Positions 46,800 to 57,488 of a stretch of 64,000 bases of DNA are shown piece by piece; position 1 is the stretch's first letter, and each line of letters begins with the position of its first letter. The DNA lies in NCBI GenBank assembly GCA_028023455.1, contig JAQFVV010000547.1, forward strand, positions 250,001 through 314,000, read 5' to 3'. The position numbers and the translations under genes are program-made. The DNA is from Epiperipatus broadwayi. Lineage: Eukaryota; Onychophora; Udeonychophora; Euonychophora; Peripatidae. Below the pieces are notes generated by a model. That model was not told the DNA's origin. It saw only the letters and a program-made list of their open reading frames with translations, and made no database searches.

Positions 46800-47900
46800 A
46801 CCTATATTCATAGCTACCTTGTCATTTCTTCTCTGACTTCCCAACATTCCAATATTGCCATTATCACTATAATTTTATATATATATGTACTCTTTTTTAC
46901 ATCATTGTTGGCATACTTGTGAGTAATCCCAAAATTCCCCAGATCTGTTTTAAGTTTAAGCTGAAACAGTTTATCATTTTTAATTAAAACAATTTCTACT
47001 CCTTTATGTCTGGTTCTGCATCCAGAATAAAATCCACTTAAACATTTGTTGTTGTTGTTGTTTTTCACTACATGTCTTTTATATTGTTTTATAGAATCCT
47101 ACAAAATGTAGTCTTTTCAACTGGGATAGTAAATTTATCATTCTATTTGGATTACTCATACTCCTAACATTTCACATATTTCTATTATAATAATTTTTAA
47201 TTCTAGTGACTATAGGCAGTCATAATTTGACGTGCTCAATTTTAGAATGTGTCTTTTTGGAATAGTTTTTATTTCTTTCTCTAGCAATCTCCAAAAGTAG
47301 TCATAATTTCTATTGTTCAACAGATATCTAATGGTCTTTTTTAAAAACTTTTAATATGTCTACCACATACATGTTTAATGTTTTTAAAATTATCTATACT
47401 AAATTAAATACTTATATATGGTCATTGAATGTACATAGAATAAGGGAAAATTCTAATAATAAATTGTTTTAAAAAGATATCTATAAACAAATTAAAATAA
47501 CTTTTAAAAATTAATTATATGCATATATTGAGGCTCCAATATAAGATGATTCTTTATGCAAAAATTTACCAAAATAATTATCAAAAACTTGTACCTATTT
47601 CTTCAGAAAATACAACTATTTTCCATATCAATCTTGTAAAAATTGTGGCTATTTCACAATCATTTCCATGATATTTGGTATAAGACTTTGTGAATAATCT
47701 GAGCATTGTGAATACATATTAGCTGCACATACTAATATTCAAAGGGGGTTGGAAACTTTGAAGACAGGGAAGCAATTGATTCAAAGATGATTTTTTGTTT
47801 TTATCCACTCATTCTGCAATATCTTCAGCCAATAAAGATTTGCTTTACTATTCTTTCACTACAATTGTTTAATTTCTGCACTTTATTTCTACAACTAATT
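46800..47900 (-). pseudogene. Decayed coding-like region on the minus strand, unidentified
   Basis: Minus-strand pieces include NYFGKFLHKESSYIGASIYA (near 47540), RYLLNNRNYDYFWRLLEKEI with KTIPKRHILKLSTSNYDC (near 47220-47330), and the open frame 46814-47068 with CLSGFYSGCRTRHKGVEIVL and LKTDLGNFGITHKYAN. They lie in consistent order and orientation, as parts of one dead protein gene would. Short runs read like real protein, but no catalytic motif lets me name a family. Confidence 0.35.
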
Positions 47901-49400
47901 AGTTAATAATCTACTGCAGATTTGGTGAATTCTGTAGTTCAAAGTTTATGGACCATGGCTTAACCTCTGCCACTTCTCCTGATCCATAGAGCATTTGGTT
48001 ATTTTTTATTTTAATTCTTTGAGTCATAATGAAGATTTTAAACTTGTTTTTACAATAATATGTTTTTACATTTTTACAAGGATTTTTTAAATTCTTCTTG
48101 CCATAAACATTTCAATTTCTTAACTAATTGTATTTAAAAAAACAATGGCATTTATATTTTTATAATCGACTATTTTCCTCACCTAATATTAAGTACAGAA
48201 TGTCTTTAACAAAATTTATTTAAATATTCCAATTAGATGATAAAAATAGTGTAATATATAAATGCAACTAAAATGTCATCATCACAAATCTTCAGAAAAA
48301 CAATGATATGTTTTTATTTTTACGTGTATAACACTAATTATAAAGTAGAAACCACATGAAAGAAAAGAGAATTAAACTTTTTTAAAACATATAATAGATG
48401 TATTATTTTTTAAAAAATTAAAAATACTGCAATTCATATATATATATAAGTAATCTGATAAAGGAATGATGAAATGTTTATGGACAGCATTTGATTCATT
48501 TATCAAGACCTGAAATCATATATAAGTTTGAAAATAATTTTATAGTTACCATAGATATAAGCAAAATTAATATGGCATGAAAATTAATTGTCTCAATACA
48601 TATGTAACGAAGTTGGATAAATTGCAACCTTGTAATCAAGAAATAAATAGTGTATCACAAACATCATTGCAAAGAAAAAAAATGACAACTACCTAAACAC
48701 TGCATGTACTTTATATCATAAATAGAATCTCTATATAGTGTTTCTGAAATTATACCTCAGTTCTATTCAGTATATAGATATGCTGGTATTTAAATTAGAA
48801 ATATGAGTCTATTCAAGAGTGAAAAAAATAACTTAAAAATTACATATATACATTCTAACTTATAAATAGTATGACAGACTGAATTCCATAAAGCTAATTG
48901 CTATATATATATACAAACACACTTAGATATCTGCAATATATCTAAGATATAAATAATATATGCTTAAATGCGGGACTGGTGGAAGGCATGAGGATGCCAA
49001 TTTAAGAAGATGCTAAAACAGTGCAAAATTAAAAATATATTCGTATTATGTTATGAATATTAATTAATGCAACTTAACTCATTATTTTTACCAAATAAGG
49101 AAATATAAACATATTAAAATATAGGGTCACTTCTTGAAATGTGATTTGTCAATTGTAATTTCCTATGGTTTTTGTCTTATGATATTCTCAGTTATGTCTT
49201 TTTACACACATTGCTAAGTAATGCAAAAATGTTATAGTCTCTTACTATTACTATCTACGATTTTTAGGTATATCAATACACTACATTGTGGCAGCATCTG
49301 ATAATGTTAGAAAAATACATATGAGTTGTAGTAATGTAGATTCATGTGTACATAGGAATAAGTTTAGTAGTTGAGACAATACAGGTTTGATATAGTGCAT
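47901..49400. other. AT-rich sequence with no recognised feature
   Basis: Nothing definable on either strand. Confidence 0.4.
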
Positions 49401-49402
49401 TG

Positions 49403-50046
49403 GTCTCTTTCACCTCTTGATGAGAGATTTGTGCAAATGGAAATCCACAACAAACTGTTTGAACTGTTATTAAATATAAATAAACTTGGAGAAGTTGATT
49501 TAAAAAAATTTAAAAAAGAATGTTTCTCATTTGAGCAACAATGATAATAAAGACATGGAGAAGAATTGTATGAAGAACTATGTTTAAAAATTTATTTTCA
49601 AATGAATTAGATCAATTCAGAGATCCACTTGATGTTCTAATTTATAATCATGAAAGTGATTTGACAGATTTTGTTCCCAAATTTGAATATATCATTAAGA
49701 ATATAACTTATTCTTCCTACAAGTATAGTTAGTGGAGAGAGACCATTTTGGAAATTAATAATGATTTACATCCAGCAGTGTTATAAGATCGGCTGGTAAA
49801 TTTGTCAGTGATAGCTGCAGAGAATGACATGCAATATTTTAAATTTTTGATATTGAATCTAAGTTTAATTTTGTAAAAGCTCAGAAAGTAAATTTATAAT
49901 TATGTAATAGTAATTTTTTTGTTGTAATCTTTAATGAAACATTTAAAATGTAGATTAAATCATGCAGTTTTTCTTTTTTTTGAAGGTGTGTGTGCCAATT
50001 ATTGTTTGGCATAAGGGCGCTGATAATTCTGCCTATGGCATTGCTT
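49403..50046 (+). mobile_element. Decayed hAT (ZMYM1-like) transposase C-terminus and right terminal repeat
   Basis: The plus strand encodes SPLDERFVQMEIHNKLFELL and, after stops and frame changes, SGERPFWKL, DRLVNLSVIAAEND and FNFVKAQK. This is the order of the hAT dimerisation domain (S-x-x-x-E-R-S-F-S-K-L-K, then R-L-x-x-L-x-L-x-x-x-E, then a basic A-x-K-A-R-K tail) of ZMYM1-like elements. Its right end is marked by TAAGGGCGCTGATAATTCTG and CCTATGGCA near 50010-50040, a plausible terminal inverted repeat in this group. Heavily decayed. Confidence 0.6.
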
Positions 50047-50169
50047 AAATGTATGTAACAAAGCTAATCAAACACAAAAAACGTTTATGACCAAGAGAAT
50101 TCGATGTTATATCTCCAGGAATATTTGAAAGAATTCACAGTTCTGGGATAAACAGGCAGATTAAGTGGT

Positions 50170-50845
50170 AAGTGGCTGCATAGGATCCCATAATACTAAG
50201 GGGCCTTGAATTCTTAAAATGTCTTTTCATTAGGATTCAAGGAAAATTATGTTTTTTTTTGTATACAATCAACCCTCCTAAATATTTTTTTGGTTGGCAT
50301 TTATTAATAGAAGAAAAAAAGAACGCAATAAAAAAGTTTAAAGATATTTACAAAAATGACATTGACATTTGTAATTTTGAAGATGAATTTCATAATTTTT
50401 TAATATTTCTAAAAAAAAAAAAAAAGAGGACACCATAGAAGCAACACCAGACATCTATCGAGCCGCCAAAGAATTTTTTTTAGCAATTCCCTTATCTAAT
50501 GCAGCAGGAGAAAAATCATTTTCTATTTTTGAAGCTTGCAAAAAATTATTTAACGAGTACTGTGGGAGAAGATTAAATAATATGGCCATTCTGTATATTC
50601 AGCAGGAAATTTTAAGCCGAATTGACAAATTTGCAAGAAATAAAGCAGGACGGAAATTCATGCAAAAAATAGGTTTTTAAATAAATTCATTTCATGTGTT
50701 ATAGTATGAATTTTTTAGGTACTTTTCTTTTTTTGTTAATAATTTAATGAGAATTTTCATCAAATTTTTTTTTTCTAACTTGAGTTTGGGGGCCCCGAAA
50801 TTTTTACTGCTTGGTGTCCCCACTTGGCGTGATCTGCCTCTGGGG
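50170..50845 (+). mobile_element. Second hAT element 3' part, different from the first
   Basis: The frame at 50301-50410 reads LLIEEKKNAIKKFKDIYKND then FEDEFHNFLIFLK. After a 15-A run that shifts the frame, it resumes with ATPDIYRAAKEFFLAIPLSN, AAGEKSFSIFEACKKLF, RRLNNMAILYIQQEIL and ends in KFMQKIGF with TAA at 50678-50680. The IPLSNAAGEKSFS core is the hAT C-terminal dimerisation motif (x-P-x-S-x-A-x-x-E-R-S-F-S). The element ends with GGGGCCCCGAAATTTTTACT, then GGTGTCCCCACTTGGCGTGA and TCTGCCTCTG near 50843, typical of ZMYM-like hAT termini. Much better preserved than its neighbour; only the terminal third remains. Confidence 0.75.
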
Positions 50846-51170
50846 ATAAAGTACAATGGTATTGAGATAATTGTTGATTTTTTTCTTAGCATTGATTTAA
50901 GTGATTAGCTATTTATTTGCTTGTTGGTTCATGCTTGCTTGCAGTTTGATTAATCAATTATGTTAGACATATTTAAGCAAATATTTATGTATATAATAAT
51001 ATGAGTTTATAAAAGTGCGTATACTGAAGATTTTATGGGTAAAAGATATGAACATGCATTTTGGGTTTGTTTGATTATTGTTAATATTAGTATTATACTG
51101 ATGTTTCAGCTATAGCACATCTGCTATTCGACCTGACAGTAGAAATCATTTAAAGTTGATACAGAAACAC

Positions 51171-51279
51171 GTCAAGCCTTGATAGTCAAGTGGTCCGCAC
51201 AGCAGCCTTACAAGCAGTTGTCCCGGATTAGCGGGTTCGCTTCCTGGCCGATGCTATGACACATGAAAAAAAAATGTAG
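51171..51279 (+). repeat. tRNA-derived SINE, copy 2
   Basis: GATAGTCAAGTGGTCCGC with an A-box-like core, AGCGGGTTCGCTTCC (B box) and GATGCTATGACACATGAAAAAA match the SINE at 37.5 kb and 51.7 kb. No clear target duplication was found, so the exact ends are uncertain. Confidence 0.8.
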
Positions 51280-51679
51280 AATATATATATATGTCTTTAT
51301 ATATTAAAAATAAAAAGCATCTTCGAATACATAATTCAGAATAAAGACTTTCAATAATTCTCCAAAAGAAACAATTTTTAATTGCAAGTTGACAAATGTT
51401 TTAGTAGTTTTCCATTTTGTTTTAAATTCTAAGAATTGCTTAAATACGCATTTAGTTACCATGTTTGGGTGATCACCTGGATTATCTACGGGGTTGCTAC
51501 TTGCAAGTCATGTTTGTTTGGAATTTGACTGAAGTCAGGTAGGTCGATGATTTAATTGCTACATTATCATTCAAACTAAATTTTAAATTATATAAAAAAA
51601 GAAAAATAATTTTGTAATGAAAATAATTAGTGTTAATATTATAAGTCTAATTCATGTTTTTTACTTTAAAAAACAAAAC
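51280..51679. other. Spacer between two SINE copies
   Basis: About 400 bases of AT-rich sequence; nothing definable. Confidence 0.4.
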
Positions 51680-51813
51680 AAGTACAATTTACGTCTTGCA
51701 TTTGTGGTCGAGAGGTCAGCGCGACTGCCTTGCACTAGCAGGCAGTTGCCCGGGTTGCGGGTTCGCGTCCCGGCTGATGCTATGACACTTAAAAAAAAAA
51801 AAAAGTACAATTT
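51680..51813 (+). repeat. tRNA-derived SINE, copy 3, with target-site duplication
   Basis: The body (51691-51802) has TGTGGTCGAGAGGTCAGCGC (A box), CGGGTTCGCGTCCCGGC (B box), and GATGCTATGACACTT plus a 14-base A run. Direct repeats AAGTACAATTT at 51680-51690 and 51803-51813 flank it. Of the five copies it has the cleanest internal promoter and is probably nearest the master sequence. An 8-base GCACTAGC-type insertion relative to copy 1 lengthens the anticodon-arm region. Confidence 0.92.
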
Positions 51814-53447
51814 TGATTAAAATTGACGAAATTTTTAAACACATACTCTGTTCTAGAAAGTTTTAGAATATCCATAAAAAAAAAATGTTAAATGATTTGC
51901 TTGCTTAAATATTTTCTCTTAAAACTTTTTTTGCTTGCCAGTGCAATTTAAAACAGTTTCCTCTAAGCAGTTACAAATTTTCCAGAACATTGCTGTTCTG
52001 ACTATTCACTGATCTGATAAATTAACCAATAAACATCAAAGCAATACAAGAGATCAAAATCTCAACAATTACACAAAATAAAAATGCTTATTATATTAAA
52101 ACATTTAATTTTTTTATTCTTGCCATGAAAAGCTGAATATGTCATCGCATTATTATAATTGAGTATTATTAAAAAATCTCTTCAGTTTTTTATATTAACA
52201 AGTATCAGAGTATTATGATCAACTGATAACATGATCATCATCAGTAGTTATTTACCATGCAAAATTTTGCAATATTAAAATGTACTATTTATTTTAATAT
52301 TTATATATTGCATATATACATGTGTGAGTGTATACATTAATACAAATTTATAGAATTTGGTGTGAATGCTAAAATAATGTGAATTTATACCATCTATTAT
52401 GAATCTTTAAGAAATTTATGTTATTGCTAGTTGTTTATAAATATACAATATTGCCAATTTATGTAAAGATTTAGTAGTAAAATGTATATCTGATCATAAA
52501 TATAATAATAAATATATTCTTAATGCTCCAACTAATTTTTTCTTAACTCCTATCTTCTTAATAAAAAATTCCTATAATAGTAATATTAAGAAGATTAACG
52601 CTCTTCTTTTTTACTGCAAAGATTATCATGAAAATATCTAAAACATGGATGATGCAAAAAGCTATTGAAAGGTACTAAATATTTTCTGATATATTTTATG
52701 TTGATACGTGAAAAATCACTAACAATTATAATTTATATTTTGGTTTTATTTATTCCAGTCTTCTACTTCTTAATGTTTGTAAATATTATTCACTCAAACA
52801 TGTCTTACAGATGTGTACACTTTCTATATGAACTACTAAGTCATATCAAGCTTTCTTAGCATGCTTTTGTACAAAGTTTTAATCTGTAACATATAAGTTT
52901 TTAGCTCAGTACATGATGAGATAATATAGTAATATAAGAATAGAAATAATCAAATGATATTGCTTTGATAAGTTTTAACTAAGACACTATAAAAATGCAA
53001 TACATGTTAATTTATTCAATGAATAATTTTAAAATCACAATTTCTTTTTGTTAAATCTGTTATTTATGTTGTTACTTATGTTCATATTGTCACCCATTAT
53101 TAGCTTTATTTTAGTTTCATGTGATTGATTTTATTTAAGATCTTAGAAAATGACCACATGAGAACCTAATGATCAATATTTTGGTGAGCACATAGTTTCA
53201 ACATTTTCACTGAAACTGTAATGCCATATGTTATTGGATGTAAGATTGTGCAATTGTAAAAGATTATAAGTAACATAAAACTGATGATTCAAAAAAATTG
53301 ATGGAATGAGGGCACCAAAAAAATGAAGTTAATGGAAAAAGATTATTTTAATTGTCATGTAAAACCAAAAATTTGGGAATCATGGGTCTTTACTGAATTT
53401 TTTTTATTTTTATAAAAACATTAGAAAATCAGAACACCAAAATTAAA
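51814..53447. other. AT-rich sequence with no recognised feature
   Basis: Nothing definable; the 64-codon frame at 52665-52859 is hydrophobic low-information sequence. Confidence 0.4.
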
Positions 53448-54330
53448 TACACCTGAGTCTCATTTTATGCGGTAGATAGGTTCCTCAGAAAATGCACGCA
53501 AAAGAAATCGCACAAAAATAGACTTAATTTACCTTGAAAAATGGGGGATATGTTACAGTAATTTTCAGAAATTGTATAAAAGTAAAGCAACAAGGAAAAA
53601 TTACTTTAAAATTTGCATTAAAAAATAAAGAAATAAAGTATGACTAATAAAAAATTTCAAATATTTGAAAAAAATTAATACAAGACAACCTTTTTTATTA
53701 ACCACGGTATTTAATTTTACATTTTTTCATATATATTTTAATCATTACCGCTATTTGACAATATGCGTTTGTTCCTGAACTGATAAGAAATCAGATTCGT
53801 GATATGATGTACAACTAGCACCATTTTCAGTCTTGTGCTGTGTTAATGGTTTTCTGTTTACACTTTAAAAAATGAGATTGCAATCAAAACAAAAAGATTA
53901 TACATTATCATTAGAAAGATTATTTTCAGTTTAAAAAAATCAATAAAATCTTCGTTATTTATTTTAACAATCTAAAAAATTTATATCTGTTATATCTAAC
54001 AAAATACGTTTTAAAAGTTTAAAATTTTTGAATATTTATTGCGATATTTTTATACTTAAGTATAATCTATTATTATTATTTACTCATTAGTATAAGTAGG
54101 TTATTTACATAGAAGCTAAGATTCTAAATACAGCTTCAGGCCATATTCACATTAGCTGGTAATATAACATTTTTGAAAAAAAAAGTATTTCAAGTCAAAA
54201 TAAGTTATTAATAATTTAAATTTCTTGATATCTAATAAACATAGTGAAATATGAAAGATATTAAGAAATATGAATCACATAACTTCAAAATTGCATTAAA
54301 ATAATCCACATAAACTGAGACCCAGGTGTA
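53448..54330. mobile_element. Non-autonomous pogo/Tigger-like DNA element, copy 2 (879 bp), inverted relative to copy 1
   Basis: Runs from CACCTGAGTCTC (53450) to GAGACCCAGGTG (54328) with TA on both sides. Its left end corresponds to the right end of copy 1 (TTTTATGCxGTAGATAGGTTCC), and the interior matches base by base over long stretches in reverse orientation, including GACTGAAAATGG and CACAATACATC-type blocks. About 80 bases shorter than copy 1. No transposase. Confidence 0.82.
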
Positions 54331-54378
54331 CTTAAACTGAGTTAGATGAAGTCAAGAAGAAATTATTTTTTTAATTGA

Positions 54379-54501
54379 TTGGTTATACTTAGTTTTTTTA
54401 TGTGTAAAAGCATTGACTGAGAAGCGAACCTGGGGCAGCTGCTTGGAAGGCAACTATGCTAACCACAAGGCCATGAATGCTTGACTTGGTTATACTTAGT
54501 T
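54379..54501 (-). repeat. tRNA-derived SINE, copy 4 (minus strand), with 16 bp target-site duplication
   Basis: On the minus strand: AAGCATTCATGGCCTTGTGG, TTAGCATAGTTGCCTTCCAA, CAGGTTCGCTTCTCAG (B box) and a short tail. Perfect direct repeats TTGGTTATACTTAGTT lie at 54379-54394 and 54486-54501. It sits 50 bases from the end of the Tigger-like copy 2. Confidence 0.9.
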
Positions 54502-55079
54502 GAGTTCATTAATATTGAATGTGTAAACAATTTATGCCAACATGTAAAAATAGGCTAAATTTCCTCTTGTTGTAGAAGTAAAACTACACCTTCAAACTTA
54601 ATGAATATATAAATATGGTTTTTGAAGTGAAATTTTAGATGAAATCTGAAAATATTTTTTCCGTAATATCAAAAATAGTGAAAGTTTGTCATCACTGTGC
54701 TGTGTGTATTTAACACTTCTAAGAAATTAATAATGATATTCATAAAGAAGTATTTTTTCTGCTATTGCAAACATTGACTGCTGTAATAGTTGATCTTATA
54801 AAGAAAATATTTTGTAAAAAAATTGTTTAGGCATGATTGGCAGTTATGTTCAATTAAAGCATCCTCTTACTCTTTAAAAGCGTAAGACATTGCACAATTA
54901 TATGTAAATCTATTTTTTATTTGCTAAAACAATTTTGAATAGTTCTCTAAAATTTAAAAATGGATAATTTGTGAAAAATATTTCCATAGATTAAGAAGAT
55001 TGGAAACTTTAATATCTGCTTTACAGAAAAAGAATCAGAATTAAAAACAATTCTTTTTTTATGTTGCACTTCAAGTATA

Positions 55080-55215
55080 CAATAGTCAAATATGTTTATA
55101 TATATATATATATATATATATACAAGCAAAAAAAAGGCTTTTATATAATAATTTTATAATTTGTAATCTTTGTTGCTTGTATATATGTATTTTTAAATAT
55201 ATTTGACTATTATAT
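55080..55215. repeat. Small fold-back with (AT)n arms, FB5
   Basis: AATAGTCAAATATGTTTATA at the left is mirrored by ATATTTGACTATT at the right, and TATACAAGCA by TGCTTGTATA. One arm holds an (AT)n tract (55096-55121). A central 45 bases are unpaired. Confidence 0.65.
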
Positions 55216-55259
55216 AATATCTGCTTTTAGATTACATCTTCAGTATAAATTTATCATTA

Positions 55260-56100
55260 AAAATTGTCAATGCAGAAGCAATGATATTGCTCCATTTAGG
55301 TATTCTGTATACTTGTGAAATAAATAAATGTCACCTTTTGATGTTTTTGATAATTTAGAACTTTTCAGACCAATTTTCAAAAGAGATCTTTGGTTACCAA
55401 GGAAGAATTTTAGATTACTAAACCCAAGAATAGTAAAATTTAAATCTTAGTAACTAGGAGACAATGTTTATTTTGGTGAAACTGTACAAAGGTTAATTCA
55501 TCTTACACCTTTTCTGTAAATTTCTATGCCATTCTCCCTTTTATTTGATGAACTTAAGCCAAAAGAAATAAAAGTATTGAGAGAAAATATGCAAGATTTG
55601 TGTATAACTAATAATTGCTGTTTATGAAATTTCCTAGAGTGGATAAATTTTTTTGGTAATTCAGAATATTCTAATTAGCTTGATGTTACCGTATTTTGGA
55701 CCAGAAAAGTATGATAAAGGAACTTCATAAAAAGTATTCAGGTATGTGAACATTTGCATAACAAAAAATTCAGTGAACTAAATTTCCTAGATTTTTGTGG
55801 AGCTTTTTAAACTGTAAGTACTTATCGCTAGATAGATTTTACCTAAATGAATGCCATTAAAATAAGAATTACAATTTGAATACTACAGGTTACATGAAGA
55901 ATTTAATGAGAATTACATACATTTACAGAAAATAACATTATTGTGGTCTTATGATTTTTAAAAAAATTGAAAAAGGAATAAGATAGAAAGTGATCTGGGA
56001 TTAGAGATTGCATTAGTGCAATAAAGTTGTAATTCATTAACTGATGTGATAACAATATTACTTTTACATTGTGAAAATTACTATCAAAGGGATGTCAAAA
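55260..56100 (+). pseudogene. Faint coding-like debris, unidentified
   Basis: Plus-strand snippets such as NVYFGETVQRLIHLTPFL, ISMPFSLLFDELKPKEIKVL and RENMQDLCITNN, and KKFSELNFLDFCGAF follow one another with stops and shifts. I recognise no family. This may be an old transposon ORF or chance. Confidence 0.2.
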
Positions 56101-56504
56101 TATCTATGGTTTTAAAACTTTTTCTGATCCTTAGACCTAACATAACACACTTCTGCACATTTGTGTTTCCCATTGTCATTTCTAAAGAAATTTGTTTAAT
56201 TGAGTAAAATGAAGATACTCCTATTACGATTATTAATGATGAAAATACTCATGATTATTACATCATTAATCTTATTTAATGAAACTAAGAAAAATTATGA
56301 AATTGCATTTTGTAACAATTTAATTTTATAATAATTATATATAATATTAGTTTATATAATGTGCAGTGTACTAATCAAATGCAATGAGAATAAATGTTGT
56401 TACCATATGCCAGAAAAAAAAACTGTGGTCAGATTAATAATAAAACACCTGATGTTTTATAGTATAACTAGTTTTTGCTTTTTTCAATTTATATAATATA
56501 TATA

Positions 56505-56755
56505 GAGTAGAGAAGATTGAAGTTTGTCCATTAAAGTTTAAAGATTTGCTATCTTAATATAAACTGAGCACTGATTGTATATATGTGTGGGAGATGGTAG
56601 TCCGGATCAACTTATGAGTGTTGGTTCAGCATGAAATATGTATATTGGAGATCATTTATCTTTTTCACATGAATGTGGTCATGTGTATCAATTGTATGAG
56701 ATGGATTGAATAGATGTAAGGAGCTCAAAAGTCTAAATTCAAGTCCTTTATAATT
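56505..56755 (+). repeat. FB1 copy 4 (single right arm)
   Basis: A lone right half of FB1: GTCCATTAAAGTTTAAAGAT, TTGCTATCTTAATATAAACTGAGC, GTGTGGGAGATG, TGTTGGTTCAGCATGAAATATG, GTGGTCATGTGTATCAATTG and a terminal TTCAAGTCCTTTATAATTA. The left arm is absent, so this copy is not palindromic. Confidence 0.8.
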
Positions 56756-57488
56756 ACAGTAAGGATAGTATAGACTATGCATATAATTAAATATTACATA
56801 TATATGTATATTGTTATAACAAATTTATATTAACTCATATATTTATAAAAGTTATAATAAAATGGAAACAGCAATTAGCACATTAATAAGATTTGCAGTA
56901 CTTGTGTCATCTATGAAAATGAATAATTAATCTTTCTACTGTTTTCTAGTATGCTATCAATTTTTCAATGTTATTCATCTATCTTTTACTTCTAATGAAT
57001 CAAACTTCTTAACTTTCTTTTACATTTCCACAATGTATTTATCAACCAATCAATATTATACAATTCTTATTTGGGTGATCTTTCTGAACTTAAAATAGTA
57101 ATACACAATTGCAAGTGGCCAATAAAAAAGGCATCATCACATGGTAGGTATGTTCCATTTTACTTATTTTTTATTAATACTATTTAAAACACTGTGTAGT
57201 TTAGTGAAGTCCTGTATTGGGGATTTCTGAAATCCATGATCCATAAATCACACTTGTTGCTGTAGCTGCTTAAATTTCTTATAAAACCTGAGCAATAAAA
57301 CATTTAATTATTTATTTTAATAGTGTTGGTAAAAAAAAAGTTACTTCTAAGTTTTTAAAAGAAATGGATAGTAAATTCATTTAATGTAATCATTGCCCAA
57401 GCCATGTTTAAATAGTTATAAAACAGTTTAAAAAAGAAAATTCAAAGCAATTAAGAATTGTGGTTATTAATATAATTGAAAATAATAT
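56756..57488. other. AT-rich sequence with no recognised feature
   Basis: Nothing definable. Confidence 0.4.
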
